A stretch of DNA of 6,106 nucleotides from an uncultured Treponema sp. (GCF_938029485.1 NZ_CALHGC010000422.1:1-6106); one strand, 5' to 3'; shown: positions 1 through 6,106, numbered from the stretch's first letter. Numbers and translations: made by a program. The notes: a model not told the origin generated them from the letters alone.

Positions 1-1
1 C

Positions 2-916
2 AGTACGTTGGAAATTGCAAAAAATTTAGGCTGTAAAATAATAGATAATCCCAAAACGGAACCTACCTATGCCAAATGGCTTGGATTTAGCAAATGTACG
101 GGGAAATATTTAATAACAATCGACCATGATGAGGTTATGGAGAATAAAGACAGCATATTATTAAAAGTCAAAGCTGCCGAAGAACATTCTGAATGTAAAG
201 TGGTTATGTGCAGCGGTTATAAACGTCCGCAGGACTATCCTGCTTTAAATCAATACTTATCCGATTTTGGAGACCCTTTTTCTTTGTTTATGTATAATTG
301 CCCTAAAGATTTTCAGTTTTGGCTTCCGTTTTTAAAAAAATATTTTACAATTGAAGTAGACAATGAAAATTATTCACTTATTTTGTTTGGAGAAAAAAGA
401 GTTATACTAGTTGAACTGGATTGTTTGGGAACAATGCTTGAAGTTCCATATTTTAGAAATATTGTAAATAACTCTAAAGATCCTGAAAATACATTTTCCA
501 TGCTTTTTTATATTATGCTTGAAAAAGGTGATACATCAGTTATTGTTATAAAAAATGATCCTCTTGTACACTATTCTGTGGATTCATTAAAAGCGTATCT
601 TCCTAAACTTAAATGGCGTATTTGCAATAATATACATTTCCCGGAACAAGGAAAAGTTGGATTTACGGGCAGACAGCAATATCAAAAAATAAGTCAAAAT
701 AAAAAATATTTATTTATACCCTACAGTTTAACTATTATAATTCCATTTTTGTACAGCCTTGTTTTGTCGATACAGCGTAAAAATCCCATATATCTTATGC
801 ATCCTGTTTTATGTCTATATGTTGCTTTTGAAATACTGTACCAATATGCACTCAAGCTGTTCGGTAAAACTCCCGCATTTACCAGTTATGACGGTAAAAA
901 AGAGGTTAATCTATGA
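2..916 (+). CDS. Family 2-like glycosyltransferase, 5'-partial, with C-terminal membrane segments
   Basis: The reading frame is open from the left edge (first full codon at base 2), so the N-terminus, with the usual nucleotide-binding strand, lies outside the window. The first visible residues (STLEIAKNLGC) match the family 2 segment that follows the DDGSTD-type motif. They are followed by a strand ending in DHDE (bases 122-133), which I read as the DxD-like metal and nucleotide-sugar site. A TTG at base 8 is in frame but is not credible as the start, because homology-like sequence precedes it. Near the C-terminus two hydrophobic stretches (about 19-21 residues each, bases about 710-772 and 790-853) suggest membrane anchoring with the catalytic part in the cytoplasm. 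The gene ends by overlapping the next start by 4 nt (ATGA), so translation is probably coupled. The donor and acceptor sugars cannot be told from sequence. The class is likely; membership of the strict GT2 family is inferred from motifs. Confidence 0.8.
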   Translation, partial: STLEIAKNLGCKIIDNPKTEPTYAKWLGFSKCTGKYLITIDHDEVMENKDSILLKVKAAEEHSECKVVMCSGYKRPQDYPALNQYLSDFGDPFSLFMYNCPKDFQFWLPFLKKYFTIEVDNENYSLILFGEKRVILVELDCLGTMLEVPYFRNIVNNSKDPENTFSMLFYIMLEKGDTSVIVIKNDPLVHYSVDSLKAYLPKLKWRICNNIHFPEQGKVGFTGRQQYQKISQNKKYLFIPYSLTIIIPFLYSLVLSIQRKNPIYLMHPVLCLYVAFEILYQYALKLFGKTPAFTSYDGKKEVNL

Positions 917-2040
917 TCCCTTTTAATATTCCGCCTGCAAGCGGAAAAGAAATTGCATATATACAAAAAGCAATAGAAAACCGTAAAATTTGCGGAGACG
1001 GCGAATTTACAAAAAAATGTTCCGCTTGGATGGAAGGTAAATTTAATACACAAAAGGTGCTTTTAACAACTTCAGGAACTTCCGCTTTGGAAATGGCGGC
1101 TGTTTTATGTGATATACAAGCGGGTGATGAAGTTATTATGCCCTCTTACACCTTTTGTTCAACGGCGAATGCCTTTGTTCAACGCGGAGCAAAAATTATT
1201 TTTGTAGATATTCGTCCCGATACGATGAACATCGACGAAACTAAAATTGCAGAAGCCGTTACCTCTAAAACAAAGGCTATAGTGCCCGTCCACTATGCAG
1301 GTGTATCATGTGAAATGAATGCTATTATGAAGATTGCAAAAAAGCATAATCTTTTTGTTGTTGAAGATGCTGCTCAAGGGGTTATGTCTTCATATAAAGG
1401 AAAAGCTCTGGGTACAATCGGCGATTTCGGCTGCTACAGCTTCCATGAAACAAAAAACTACAGCATGGGGGAAGGCGGTGCTATTGTAATAAACAATCCT
1501 CAATATATTGAACGTGCGGAAATAATCCGTGAAAAAGGAACAAACAGAAGTCAGTTTTGGCGAGGGCAAGTCGATAAATATACATGGATCGAATACGGTT
1601 CATCTTTTTTGCCGAGTGAATTGAACGCCGCATATTTATGGGGACAGCTTGAAATTGCAGATGAGATAAATAATGACCGTTTGACAAGTTGGAATGAATA
1701 TTATCAAAATCTTACGGAATTAGAAAAGAAAGGCTGTATTGAATTACCTGTTATTCCTTCCGATTGTGTACACAATGCTCATATGTTTTATATAAAAGTT
1801 AAAGATATTGAAGAACGTACTCGTTTAATAGAATTTTTAAAACATAAAGATATAGGGGCTGTTTTTCATTATGTTCCCTTACACTCTGCATCGGCGGGGA
1901 AAAAATACGGCTTTTTTTTCGGCCGAGATATTTATACGACTAAAGAAAGTGAGCGCCTATTGAGGCTTCCAATGTATTACGGATTAACTAAGGAAAATAT
2001 AAACAAAATATGCAATACAATTAAATTATTTTGGGAGTAA
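913..2040 (+). CDS. wecE: dTDP-4-amino-4,6-dideoxygalactose transaminase (WecE/RffA)
   Basis: This is a PLP-dependent sugar aminotransferase of the DegT/DnrJ/EryC1/StrS family. The family member WecE converts dTDP-4-keto-6-deoxy-D-glucose to dTDP-4-amino-4,6-dideoxy-D-galactose (dTDP-Fuc4N), using glutamate as amino donor, in the cytoplasm. At 375 residues it is almost the length I recall for E. coli WecE (376), and it resembles that protein along its whole length: N-terminal MIPFN.PP, GDEVIMPSYTF near 71-81, VDIRPDTMNIDET near 98-110, VPVHYAG near 124-130, EDAAQGVMS near 151-159, and REKGTNRSQF followed by RGQVDKYTW. The PLP lysine is expected at K181 in SFHETKNY, with D152 as the ring-nitrogen aspartate. 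The ATG overlaps the stop of the glycosyltransferase, and an AGAGG ribosome site sits 7 nt upstream. The following GNAT gene may acetylate its product. A T8 run (1912-1919) lies inside the gene without disturbing the frame. Assignment is by recognition of the family's sequence, not by alignment. Confidence 0.95.
   Translation: MIPFNIPPASGKEIAYIQKAIENRKICGDGEFTKKCSAWMEGKFNTQKVLLTTSGTSALEMAAVLCDIQAGDEVIMPSYTFCSTANAFVQRGAKIIFVDIRPDTMNIDETKIAEAVTSKTKAIVPVHYAGVSCEMNAIMKIAKKHNLFVVEDAAQGVMSSYKGKALGTIGDFGCYSFHETKNYSMGEGGAIVINNPQYIERAEIIREKGTNRSQFWRGQVDKYTWIEYGSSFLPSELNAAYLWGQLEIADEINNDRLTSWNEYYQNLTELEKKGCIELPVIPSDCVHNAHMFYIKVKDIEERTRLIEFLKHKDIGAVFHYVPLHSASAGKKYGFFFGRDIYTTKESERLLRLPMYYGLTKENINKICNTIKLFWE
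2033..2037 (+). promoter_or_regulatory. Ribosome binding site that favours the ATG at 2049
   Basis: GGGAG lies at the very end of wecE, overlapping its last codons, 11 nt before the ATG at 2049. An in-frame TTG at 2031 would start before this site and has no Shine-Dalgarno sequence of its own, so the ATG is the better start for the acetyltransferase. The spacing is slightly long but acceptable. Confidence 0.55.
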
Positions 2041-2048
2041 TAAATATT

Positions 2049-2555
2049 ATGATTGTTACTTTACGCCCTATAACAATAAATGATACTGCCAATATAATTA
2101 GATGGCGGAACAGTGATATTGTAAGAAGTATGTTCATAGATAGAACTCTTCTTACTCAAGAAACACATAATGAATGGTTAAACACATTTGTTTCTACCGG
2201 CAAGGTTGTGCAGATGATTATTTCGCTATCATCCACCGGACATGATATCGGTTCCATTTTTTTAAAAGATATAGATCCGATTCATCACAAAGCCGAATTC
2301 GGAATATTTATCGGTGAAAAAACAGAGCTAGGTAAAGGGTACGGATTAAGTGCAACAAAGCAAATAATAACCTATGGATTTTCAAAATTAAAATTACATA
2401 AGATATATTTACGTGTACTGAAAACGAATGAATCGGCAATACGTATGTATGAAAAAGCCGGTTTTAAAAAAATAGGTATTTTTAAAGACGATGTTTTTGT
2501 TGATAATACTTATTTGGATATCGTGTTTATGGAAATACTCAACGTACAATCTTAA
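2049..2555 (+). CDS. GNAT-family N-acetyltransferase, probably acting on an amino sugar
   Basis: This 168-residue protein (from the ATG at 2049) looks like a RimJ/RimL-type GNAT acetyltransferase. The start LRPITINDTANIIRWRNS resembles the N-terminal strand and helix of the family. An acetyl-CoA pyrophosphate loop is seen in ELGKGYGLSA (about 93-102), followed by a helix. LRVLKTNESAIRMYEKAGF (about 121-139) is the typical GNAT C-terminal motif, in which the protein re-enters with an asparagine and a tyrosine. It lies 8 bp after wecE and 9 bp before the epimerase gene. By position it could acetylate the 4-amino group of dTDP-Fuc4N, as WecD does in enterobacteria. It is shorter than I recall for WecD (about 220 residues) and looks more like the general RimJ or PseH-like group, so the substrate is inferred. 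A ribosomal-protein acetylase is possible but less likely here. An in-frame TTG at 2031 would add six residues. Confidence 0.85.
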   Translation: MIVTLRPITINDTANIIRWRNSDIVRSMFIDRTLLTQETHNEWLNTFVSTGKVVQMIISLSSTGHDIGSIFLKDIDPIHHKAEFGIFIGEKTELGKGYGLSATKQIITYGFSKLKLHKIYLRVLKTNESAIRMYEKAGFKKIGIFKDDVFVDNTYLDIVFMEILNVQS

Positions 2556-2564
2556 AGGAACTGT

Positions 2565-3680
2565 ATGCTTATTTTTTGGGTAGGAACCGTTGCAGAGCTT
2601 ATTAAAGTTTTCACGGTTATTATTGAAGCAAAAAAAAGAAATATTCCCTATCTAGTAATCGGTACAGGGCAAAACAATCTTATAGGTACCGATGTGCTTA
2701 AAGCCTGTAACGATAATGTTTTGGATATGGAGCTTTCCGATCCTTCTTCCATAAAAAAATCGGCTGCGGGACTTTTTATGTGGTTTTTTAAAACATATAG
2801 GCGTGCAAAATACGAATTTAAAAAACTGATAAAAACCGGCAATATTAATCCTAAAAATACGATTATGATTGTACACGGTGATACAGTTTCAACTTTGATG
2901 GGTGCTTTACTTGCAAAAAAATACGGTATACGGCTTGCACATATCGAGGCGGGGTTACGCTCTTTTGATTTACTGCATCCCTTTCCTGAAGAAATAGATC
3001 GTATTTTAACTTCAAAACGGACGGATTATCACTTTTGTCCGGGCGAGATTGCCGAGGGGAATCTTTATAAAGCAAAGGTTTCGGGGGATATTATTAACAC
3101 GTGGCACAATACAATTTATGACGGTTTACAGTTTGCTAATACCCGACCCTTTAATGCCGAACTAAAAACGGAAATTGAAAAAATACAAGGTGCATATTTT
3201 GTTTTTGTTATGCATCGCCAAGAAAATGTTGCGAATACGGCCTTATTCAAAAAAACAATCGAAAAAATACTGGAAGCGGCACACTCAATGCACTGTGTGT
3301 TTATCTTACATGAAATAACGCGTTTGGCACTGGAAAAAAACGGTTTACTGCAAAAAGTTGCAAATGATCGTTTTACTCTGCTCCCCCGTGTTGAATATTT
3401 TGATTTTATGAAAATACTATACGGTGCAGAATTCGTTATAACAGATGGCGGAAGTAATCAGGAAGAATTGGCATATATGGGAAAACCGTGTTTAATTATG
3501 CGTACAAAAACCGAGCGTCAAGATGGTATCGGGGAAAATGCGGTATTGTGCAATAATGATTTTGAAATTTTCAACCGATTTATAAAAAATTACGGCTCAT
3601 ACAAGCGGCCGGCCATTGTTGTGGAAACGTTACCGAGTTTGTGCATTATTGAGACTTTAGAAAAAGAGATAGAAGGATAA
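2565..3680 (+). CDS. UDP-N-acetylglucosamine 2-epimerase (WecB-like), divergent subgroup
   Basis: This 371-residue protein has the two-domain GT-B-like fold signature of non-hydrolysing UDP-GlcNAc 2-epimerases, which interconvert UDP-GlcNAc and UDP-ManNAc. Visible landmarks are GTVAELIK (7-14, in place of the usual GTRPE.IK), HGDT (104-107), HIEAGLRS (126-133), PEEIDR (141-146), HRQEN (217-221), DGGSNQEE (294-301) and GKPCLIMRTKTERQDG (306-321). From E. coli WecB (Asp95, Glu117, Glu131, His213) the likely catalytic residues are D106, E128, E142 or E143, and H217. The motif DGGSNQEE differs from the common DSGG.QEE, and TERQD from TERPE, so it belongs to a divergent branch or may use another substrate. 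There is no signal peptide; it should be cytoplasmic. AAAGGAA lies 4 nt before the ATG, giving a firm start. In the locus it would feed a ManNAc-type sugar to the glycosyltransferase. The hydrolysing NeuC/LegG type looks less likely because the HIEAG and PEE motifs are of the WecB kind. Confidence 0.88.
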   Translation: MLIFWVGTVAELIKVFTVIIEAKKRNIPYLVIGTGQNNLIGTDVLKACNDNVLDMELSDPSSIKKSAAGLFMWFFKTYRRAKYEFKKLIKTGNINPKNTIMIVHGDTVSTLMGALLAKKYGIRLAHIEAGLRSFDLLHPFPEEIDRILTSKRTDYHFCPGEIAEGNLYKAKVSGDIINTWHNTIYDGLQFANTRPFNAELKTEIEKIQGAYFVFVMHRQENVANTALFKKTIEKILEAAHSMHCVFILHEITRLALEKNGLLQKVANDRFTLLPRVEYFDFMKILYGAEFVITDGGSNQEELAYMGKPCLIMRTKTERQDGIGENAVLCNNDFEIFNRFIKNYGSYKRPAIVVETLPSLCIIETLEKEIEG

Positions 3681-3685
3681 GTATT

Positions 3686-4555
3686 ATGGGAATTGTGTCT
3701 TATTTATACAGTGGGACCAGACTTGCAGAAAACATACGTTCTGTACTGGTCGTATTGGGTATACAAAAAATATACAATATTTTAAATATGAAAAAACTAA
3801 ATAAACATCCTACGCCGCAGATGTTTAAAGCCCGCGAATTTTTTAGCGCCAATGCAAAAAGAATAGAAACAGTAAAAAATATGTTTGCGGATGAAGAATC
3901 AAAAACGGTCTTTACCAAACTCATACACATGAGGCAATATTATGATACTAAGGATATACCGCACTATAACTATTTTAATCAGTATTTTCCAAAAGATATT
4001 ATTCAATGTAGTAAAAATGAGGTATTTGTTGACTGCGGCGCTTTTAACGGCGATACCGTAAAAACATTTATCAAGCATTGCCCGGACTACGGTTCGGTTA
4101 TCGCTTTTGAACCCGATAATGAGAATTTTTTAAAATTAAATCGAAATTTAAAACATAAACATAATATTCATACTGTTAAGGCAGGAGTATATAACCATAC
4201 GGGATATATGAACTTTATTGATGGAAAAGGCGGCGGGTCAACAATCAACAATCAACAATCAACAATCAACAATCAACAATCCTGTATTTCTGTTACTACT
4301 ATTGATAGTCATGAAGAATGTAAAAAGGCAACATTTATTAAAATGGATATTGAAGGAGCAGAGCTTCCTGCACTACAAGGAGCGGAACACATTATTAAGA
4401 AAAATAAACCGAAGCTTGCTATTTCTATTTATCATAGTGATGAAGATATGCTGCGTTTAGCCGAATATATCCATAAGATTGTCCCCGAATACAAATTATA
4501 TATAAGAGCTCATACTATGGGAATTGCGGAAACAATTTTATATGCCGTGATGTAA
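3686..4555 (+). CDS. FkbM-family SAM-dependent methyltransferase carrying an in-frame heptamer repeat tract
   Basis: This 289-residue protein is a class I, Rossmann-fold methyltransferase of the FkbM family, members of which O-methylate sugars or polyketides. The N-terminal about 110 residues end in YFPKDIIQ, a region often seen in FkbM proteins of surface-glycan loci. SAM-binding motif I is VDCGAFNGDT (115-124), the acidic ribose-binding strand ends in AFEPD (140-144), and the hallmark motif KMDIEGAE is at 219-226. Between them, residues 185-199 are two copies of STINNQQ plus a serine, encoded by the tandem heptamer. This sits where FkbM proteins usually have a loop after GGGS, just before the VTTID strand, so it is probably a tolerated surface loop. 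The frame is currently open (ON state). One unit fewer gives about 255 residues with a foreign tail; one more gives about 208 residues; both lose KMDIEGAE. The start ATG has AGAAGGA 8 nt upstream, overlapping the epimerase stop. The acceptor is not known. Confidence 0.88.
   Translation: MGIVSYLYSGTRLAENIRSVLVVLGIQKIYNILNMKKLNKHPTPQMFKAREFFSANAKRIETVKNMFADEESKTVFTKLIHMRQYYDTKDIPHYNYFNQYFPKDIIQCSKNEVFVDCGAFNGDTVKTFIKHCPDYGSVIAFEPDNENFLKLNRNLKHKHNIHTVKAGVYNHTGYMNFIDGKGGGSTINNQQSTINNQQSCISVTTIDSHEECKKATFIKMDIEGAELPALQGAEHIIKKNKPKLAISIYHSDEDMLRLAEYIHKIVPEYKLYIRAHTMGIAETILYAVM
4238..4281 (+). repeat. Heptanucleotide tandem repeat (TCAACAA)6.3 inside the FkbM gene
   Basis: There are six perfect copies of TCAACAA from 4238 to 4279 plus the first two bases of a seventh, 44 bp in all with no mismatch. 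Three copies (21 bp) encode the heptapeptide STINNQQ. Because 7 is not a multiple of 3, a change by one or two units shifts the frame, while a change by three keeps it. The tract itself has no stop in any forward frame: each frame reads a rotation of the same seven residues. This is a typical substrate for slipped-strand mispairing. The same type of heptamer also occurs as a dispersed noncoding repeat in some genomes, so function at this site is inferred. Confidence 0.97.
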
Positions 4556-4571
4556 AATATTAACATTATAT

Positions 4572-4578
4572 AAGGAAG
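4572..4578 (+). promoter_or_regulatory. Orphan Shine-Dalgarno-like site without a matching start
   Basis: AAGGAAG is a good ribosome-binding sequence 16 nt after the FkbM stop. The nearest ATG (4590) opens only MILIPI and stops at 4610, in a different frame from the following gene. In the frame of the following gene there is no ATG, GTG or TTG until the GTG at 4640, apart from weak ATA and ATT codons. It may be a leftover of a coding region that lost its start, or a chance match. Confidence 0.4.
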
Positions 4579-4639
4579 AATAATAGGATATGATATTGAT
4601 ACCGATATAGCTGGTTATTTATCTAAAGCTGATAAAATA

Positions 4640-5224
4640 GTGCATATCAATACCTACGCGATAAAACAAATTTGGAGTGATTTGCTTATACCAAAAAAAA
4701 TAAACATATCCAAAATATTCTCTTCAAATCATATAGGTTTATCGGCAAGGCAGCGTAATTCCGGATGGGATTTTAAAGGCTCACCGTATGATAACACATT
4801 TATTCCGCAAAATAAGTGCTCATATGTAAAAGAATACCATCAAAACATATTGAATCAAATCAAAACTAATATAGTTTTTGATAGTGATTATATAGTCTCA
4901 GATAAGATTAATGAAACTGAATGGGATACGCTTTTGAATATTATAAATTATTGCGAAAAGAAAAATATTCGCTTATTAATTTTTCTTCCTCCTTTTTCAC
5001 CTGAAATATATGAAGCCATGATAACAAGCGGTCAATATGAATATTTAACCGATTTACAAACCCGCTTGATGCTATTGGAAAATGAAAAAAACTTTCAACT
5101 TTTTGATTTTACCTATATGCCTGAAACTAAACCTGAAAATTTCAGTGATGGTCATCATGGAGATCCCTTTGTATATAGAATTATAACAGATAAAATACTG
5201 AGTGTTTATAATAAACAATTATAA
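4640..5224 (+). CDS. SGNH-hydrolase-like protein, C-terminal part, probably 5'-truncated
   Basis: A GTG at 4640 gives 194 residues, but there is no good ribosome site before it. The frame stays open upstream to base 4574, reading GRIIIGYDIDTDIAGYLS and onward. It looks like native protein: a strand ending in GYD, as in the middle of SGNH-type proteins of glycan loci. It is then cut by an in-frame TAA at 4571-4573. I therefore think the gene lost its N-terminal half, including the block I serine, by deletion near the FkbM stop. What remains includes LIFLPPFSPEIYE (113-125), the strand and loop typical of these proteins, and SDGHHGDPF (169-177), which fits the C-terminal catalytic D-x-H block (D170, H172 or H173). 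In complete relatives, this type may act as an acyl-ester hydrolase or transferase on exported glycans; here no activity can be assumed. An A8 run lies at 4693-4700. It could instead be a real short gene starting at GTG. The family call is from motifs only and moderately sure. Confidence 0.6.
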   Translation: MHINTYAIKQIWSDLLIPKKINISKIFSSNHIGLSARQRNSGWDFKGSPYDNTFIPQNKCSYVKEYHQNILNQIKTNIVFDSDYIVSDKINETEWDTLLNIINYCEKKNIRLLIFLPPFSPEIYEAMITSGQYEYLTDLQTRLMLLENEKNFQLFDFTYMPETKPENFSDGHHGDPFVYRIITDKILSVYNKQL

Positions 5225-5234
5225 AAGGATAAGG
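5225..5234 (+). promoter_or_regulatory. Ribosome binding site of the membrane protein gene
   Basis: The stretch AAGGATAAGG directly follows the previous stop and holds two overlapping Shine-Dalgarno-like cores. AAGG (5231-5234) lies 7 nt before the ATG at 5242, which makes that start secure and ties the gene to the same transcript. Confidence 0.55.
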
Positions 5235-5241
5235 TTTTAAT

Positions 5242-6106
5242 ATGAAAAAATCACGTTTATACATTTTTCTTAGCATTATTTTAATTACTATAACATTATT
5301 GCCTCTGTTTATATTATGTCAATATAACCATCCTCAGCATTTTGATAATTATCGTACGTATGAGTATTATCAAGAGAATGGATTTACTCATGATATGCAT
5401 ACATTTTTTTCCCCGGGTACTAGATTCGTAAGTGTGATATATAATCAATTATTAAGGTTGCCAATATCATTAGATGTAAATGATATTAATTTATTATTAA
5501 CGGTTTTTCGTTTAAGCTCTATGTTCATAATTTTGTTTTTTTCTATTTCTTTATTTTTTTTATGTTTTGTATTGAATAAATTTCTAGTAAGAGCTGCTTA
5601 TAGTAAATTATTTATATTGTATTCAGTTTTATTATTTGTAATTATTAATTCTTTGCCTAGGATAGATTTTTTCTTCTATGAAATGGTTATGGTTTGCTAT
5701 ACGTTAGGCATAAATTTATTTTTTATATATTTAGGGCTTATCATTATTTATTATCATAAAAAAGATATTTTATCTTTGTTTTTTTCATGTATTGTGCTGT
5801 TTTTTTTATGCGGTACTATAGAGTATTTTACTGTATTAGCCGGGTATTCTGCATTTATATATTTGTGTGTATATTTTTTAAAAAAGCGCTCTTTGGATGT
5901 TTTTGTGTTATTTCATCTTATATATTGTTTAGTTGTATTTTATTTGTTTGCAACAGCTTATGGAACTTATGATAAAATATCTATTTATTCAGGCGGGGTT
6001 CAGAATATATATACTTTCCAAGGATTTTTTGTATGGTTTATTAATGTAACTAGAGAGTTATATAATGCCGGTTCATTTGTGCTTCAGCGTAAAATCCTTC
6101 CTTTTA
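5242..6106 (+). CDS. Polytopic membrane protein, 3'-partial, GT-C or DUF6056-like
   Basis: An uninterrupted frame runs from the ATG at 5242 to the right edge (288 codons), so the C-terminus is outside the window. The protein is very rich in Phe, Leu, Ile and Tyr. Hydrophobic spans are at about 6-26, 92-113, 121-138, 148-171, 177-213 (probably two helices) and 218-238. Between the first and second spans is a polar loop of about 60 residues with HPQHFDNYRTYEYY and FSPGTRFVS. This pattern, a long first outside loop with an acidic residue and a later G-T-R, recalls DUF6056-like and GT-C-type membrane glycosyltransferases, whose first loop often holds the catalytic acid. D35 would be the candidate here. 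A role in glycan transfer or assembly is inferred from this and from the neighbours. Codon use is even more T-rich than upstream, as expected of a membrane protein but also compatible with separate acquisition. It could equally be a polymerase or an unrelated membrane protein. Confidence 0.8.
   Translation, partial: MKKSRLYIFLSIILITITLLPLFILCQYNHPQHFDNYRTYEYYQENGFTHDMHTFFSPGTRFVSVIYNQLLRLPISLDVNDINLLLTVFRLSSMFIILFFSISLFFLCFVLNKFLVRAAYSKLFILYSVLLFVIINSLPRIDFFFYEMVMVCYTLGINLFFIYLGLIIIYYHKKDILSLFFSCIVLFFLCGTIEYFTVLAGYSAFIYLCVYFLKKRSLDVFVLFHLIYCLVVFYLFATAYGTYDKISIYSGGVQNIYTFQGFFVWFINVTRELYNAGSFVLQRKILPF

Noticed and set aside
8..10. TTG as the start of the first glycosyltransferase
   Set aside because: The frame is open to the left edge and the preceding residues fit the family motif, so the true start is outside the window.
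1481..1687. Minus-strand open frame within wecE
   Set aside because: It is antisense to a strongly conserved gene and has no recognisable domain. The same applies to the minus-strand frames within the epimerase (about 2648-3075) and the FkbM gene (3700-3930).
4238..4281. CRISPR array, iteron or protein-binding repeat reading of the heptamer
   Set aside because: There are no spacers, the units are directly contiguous, and the tract lies in a coding frame with no origin features around it.
4218..4460. An 80-codon open frame across the heptamer tract in another register
   Set aside because: It is the shadow of the FkbM gene, open because the repeat has no stop in any frame. It has no ribosome site and is not a separate gene; it matters only as the tail of one OFF state.
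4590..4610. Tiny frame MILIPI after the Shine-Dalgarno-like site
   Set aside because: Six residues only; more likely debris of the disrupted gene start than a leader peptide, as no attenuator-like hairpin follows that I can see.
4556..4639. Possible terminator or promoter between the FkbM gene and the SGNH-like gene
   Set aside because: I find no stable inverted repeat followed by a T run and no convincing pair of -35 and -10 boxes; AT-rich stretches there match the general composition.
5787..5972. 61-codon plus-strand frame with many aromatic residues
   Set aside because: It lies wholly inside the membrane protein gene, in another frame; its hydrophobic look comes from the T-rich sequence.

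Overview
The window is one tightly packed run of seven plus-strand genes that looks like part of a surface-polysaccharide or glycan locus in an AT-rich bacterium. Gaps are 4-nt overlaps to about 20 bp, apart from an anomalous junction near 4556-4639. I see no RNA gene, transposase, CRISPR array, internal promoter or terminator. The low G+C, the codon style and the gene mix would fit a spirochaete such as an oral or gut Treponema, but that is an impression from composition. Other low-GC anaerobes remain possible.

Layout: (1) a family 2-type glycosyltransferase whose N-terminus lies off the left edge, with two C-terminal membrane segments (2-916). (2) A clear WecE/RffA-type dTDP-4-amino-4,6-dideoxygalactose transaminase (913-2040). 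(3) A GNAT N-acetyltransferase (2049-2555). (4) A UDP-GlcNAc 2-epimerase (WecB-like superfamily) with unusual motif variants (2565-3680). (5) An FkbM-family SAM methyltransferase (3686-4555), interrupted in frame by 6.3 copies of a 7-bp tandem repeat. (6) The C-terminal part of an SGNH-hydrolase-like protein that seems to have lost its 5' end (4640-5224). (7) The first 288 codons of a polytopic membrane protein that runs off the right edge (5242 onward).

Genes 2-4 suggest nucleotide-sugar supply. WecE makes dTDP-Fuc4N from dTDP-4-keto-6-deoxyglucose. The adjacent GNAT could acetylate it to dTDP-Fuc4NAc. The epimerase would supply UDP-ManNAc or a related sugar. The glycosyltransferase and the membrane protein could assemble or transfer the glycan, and FkbM could O-methylate it. 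The pathway is inferred from families and gene order.

The most notable signal is the TCAACAA heptamer tract inside the methyltransferase. Seven is not a multiple of three, so any gain or loss of one or two units shifts the frame and removes the conserved C-terminal half of the enzyme. The version here is in the full-length (ON) state. This makes the gene a strong candidate for phase-variable glycan methylation by replication slippage.
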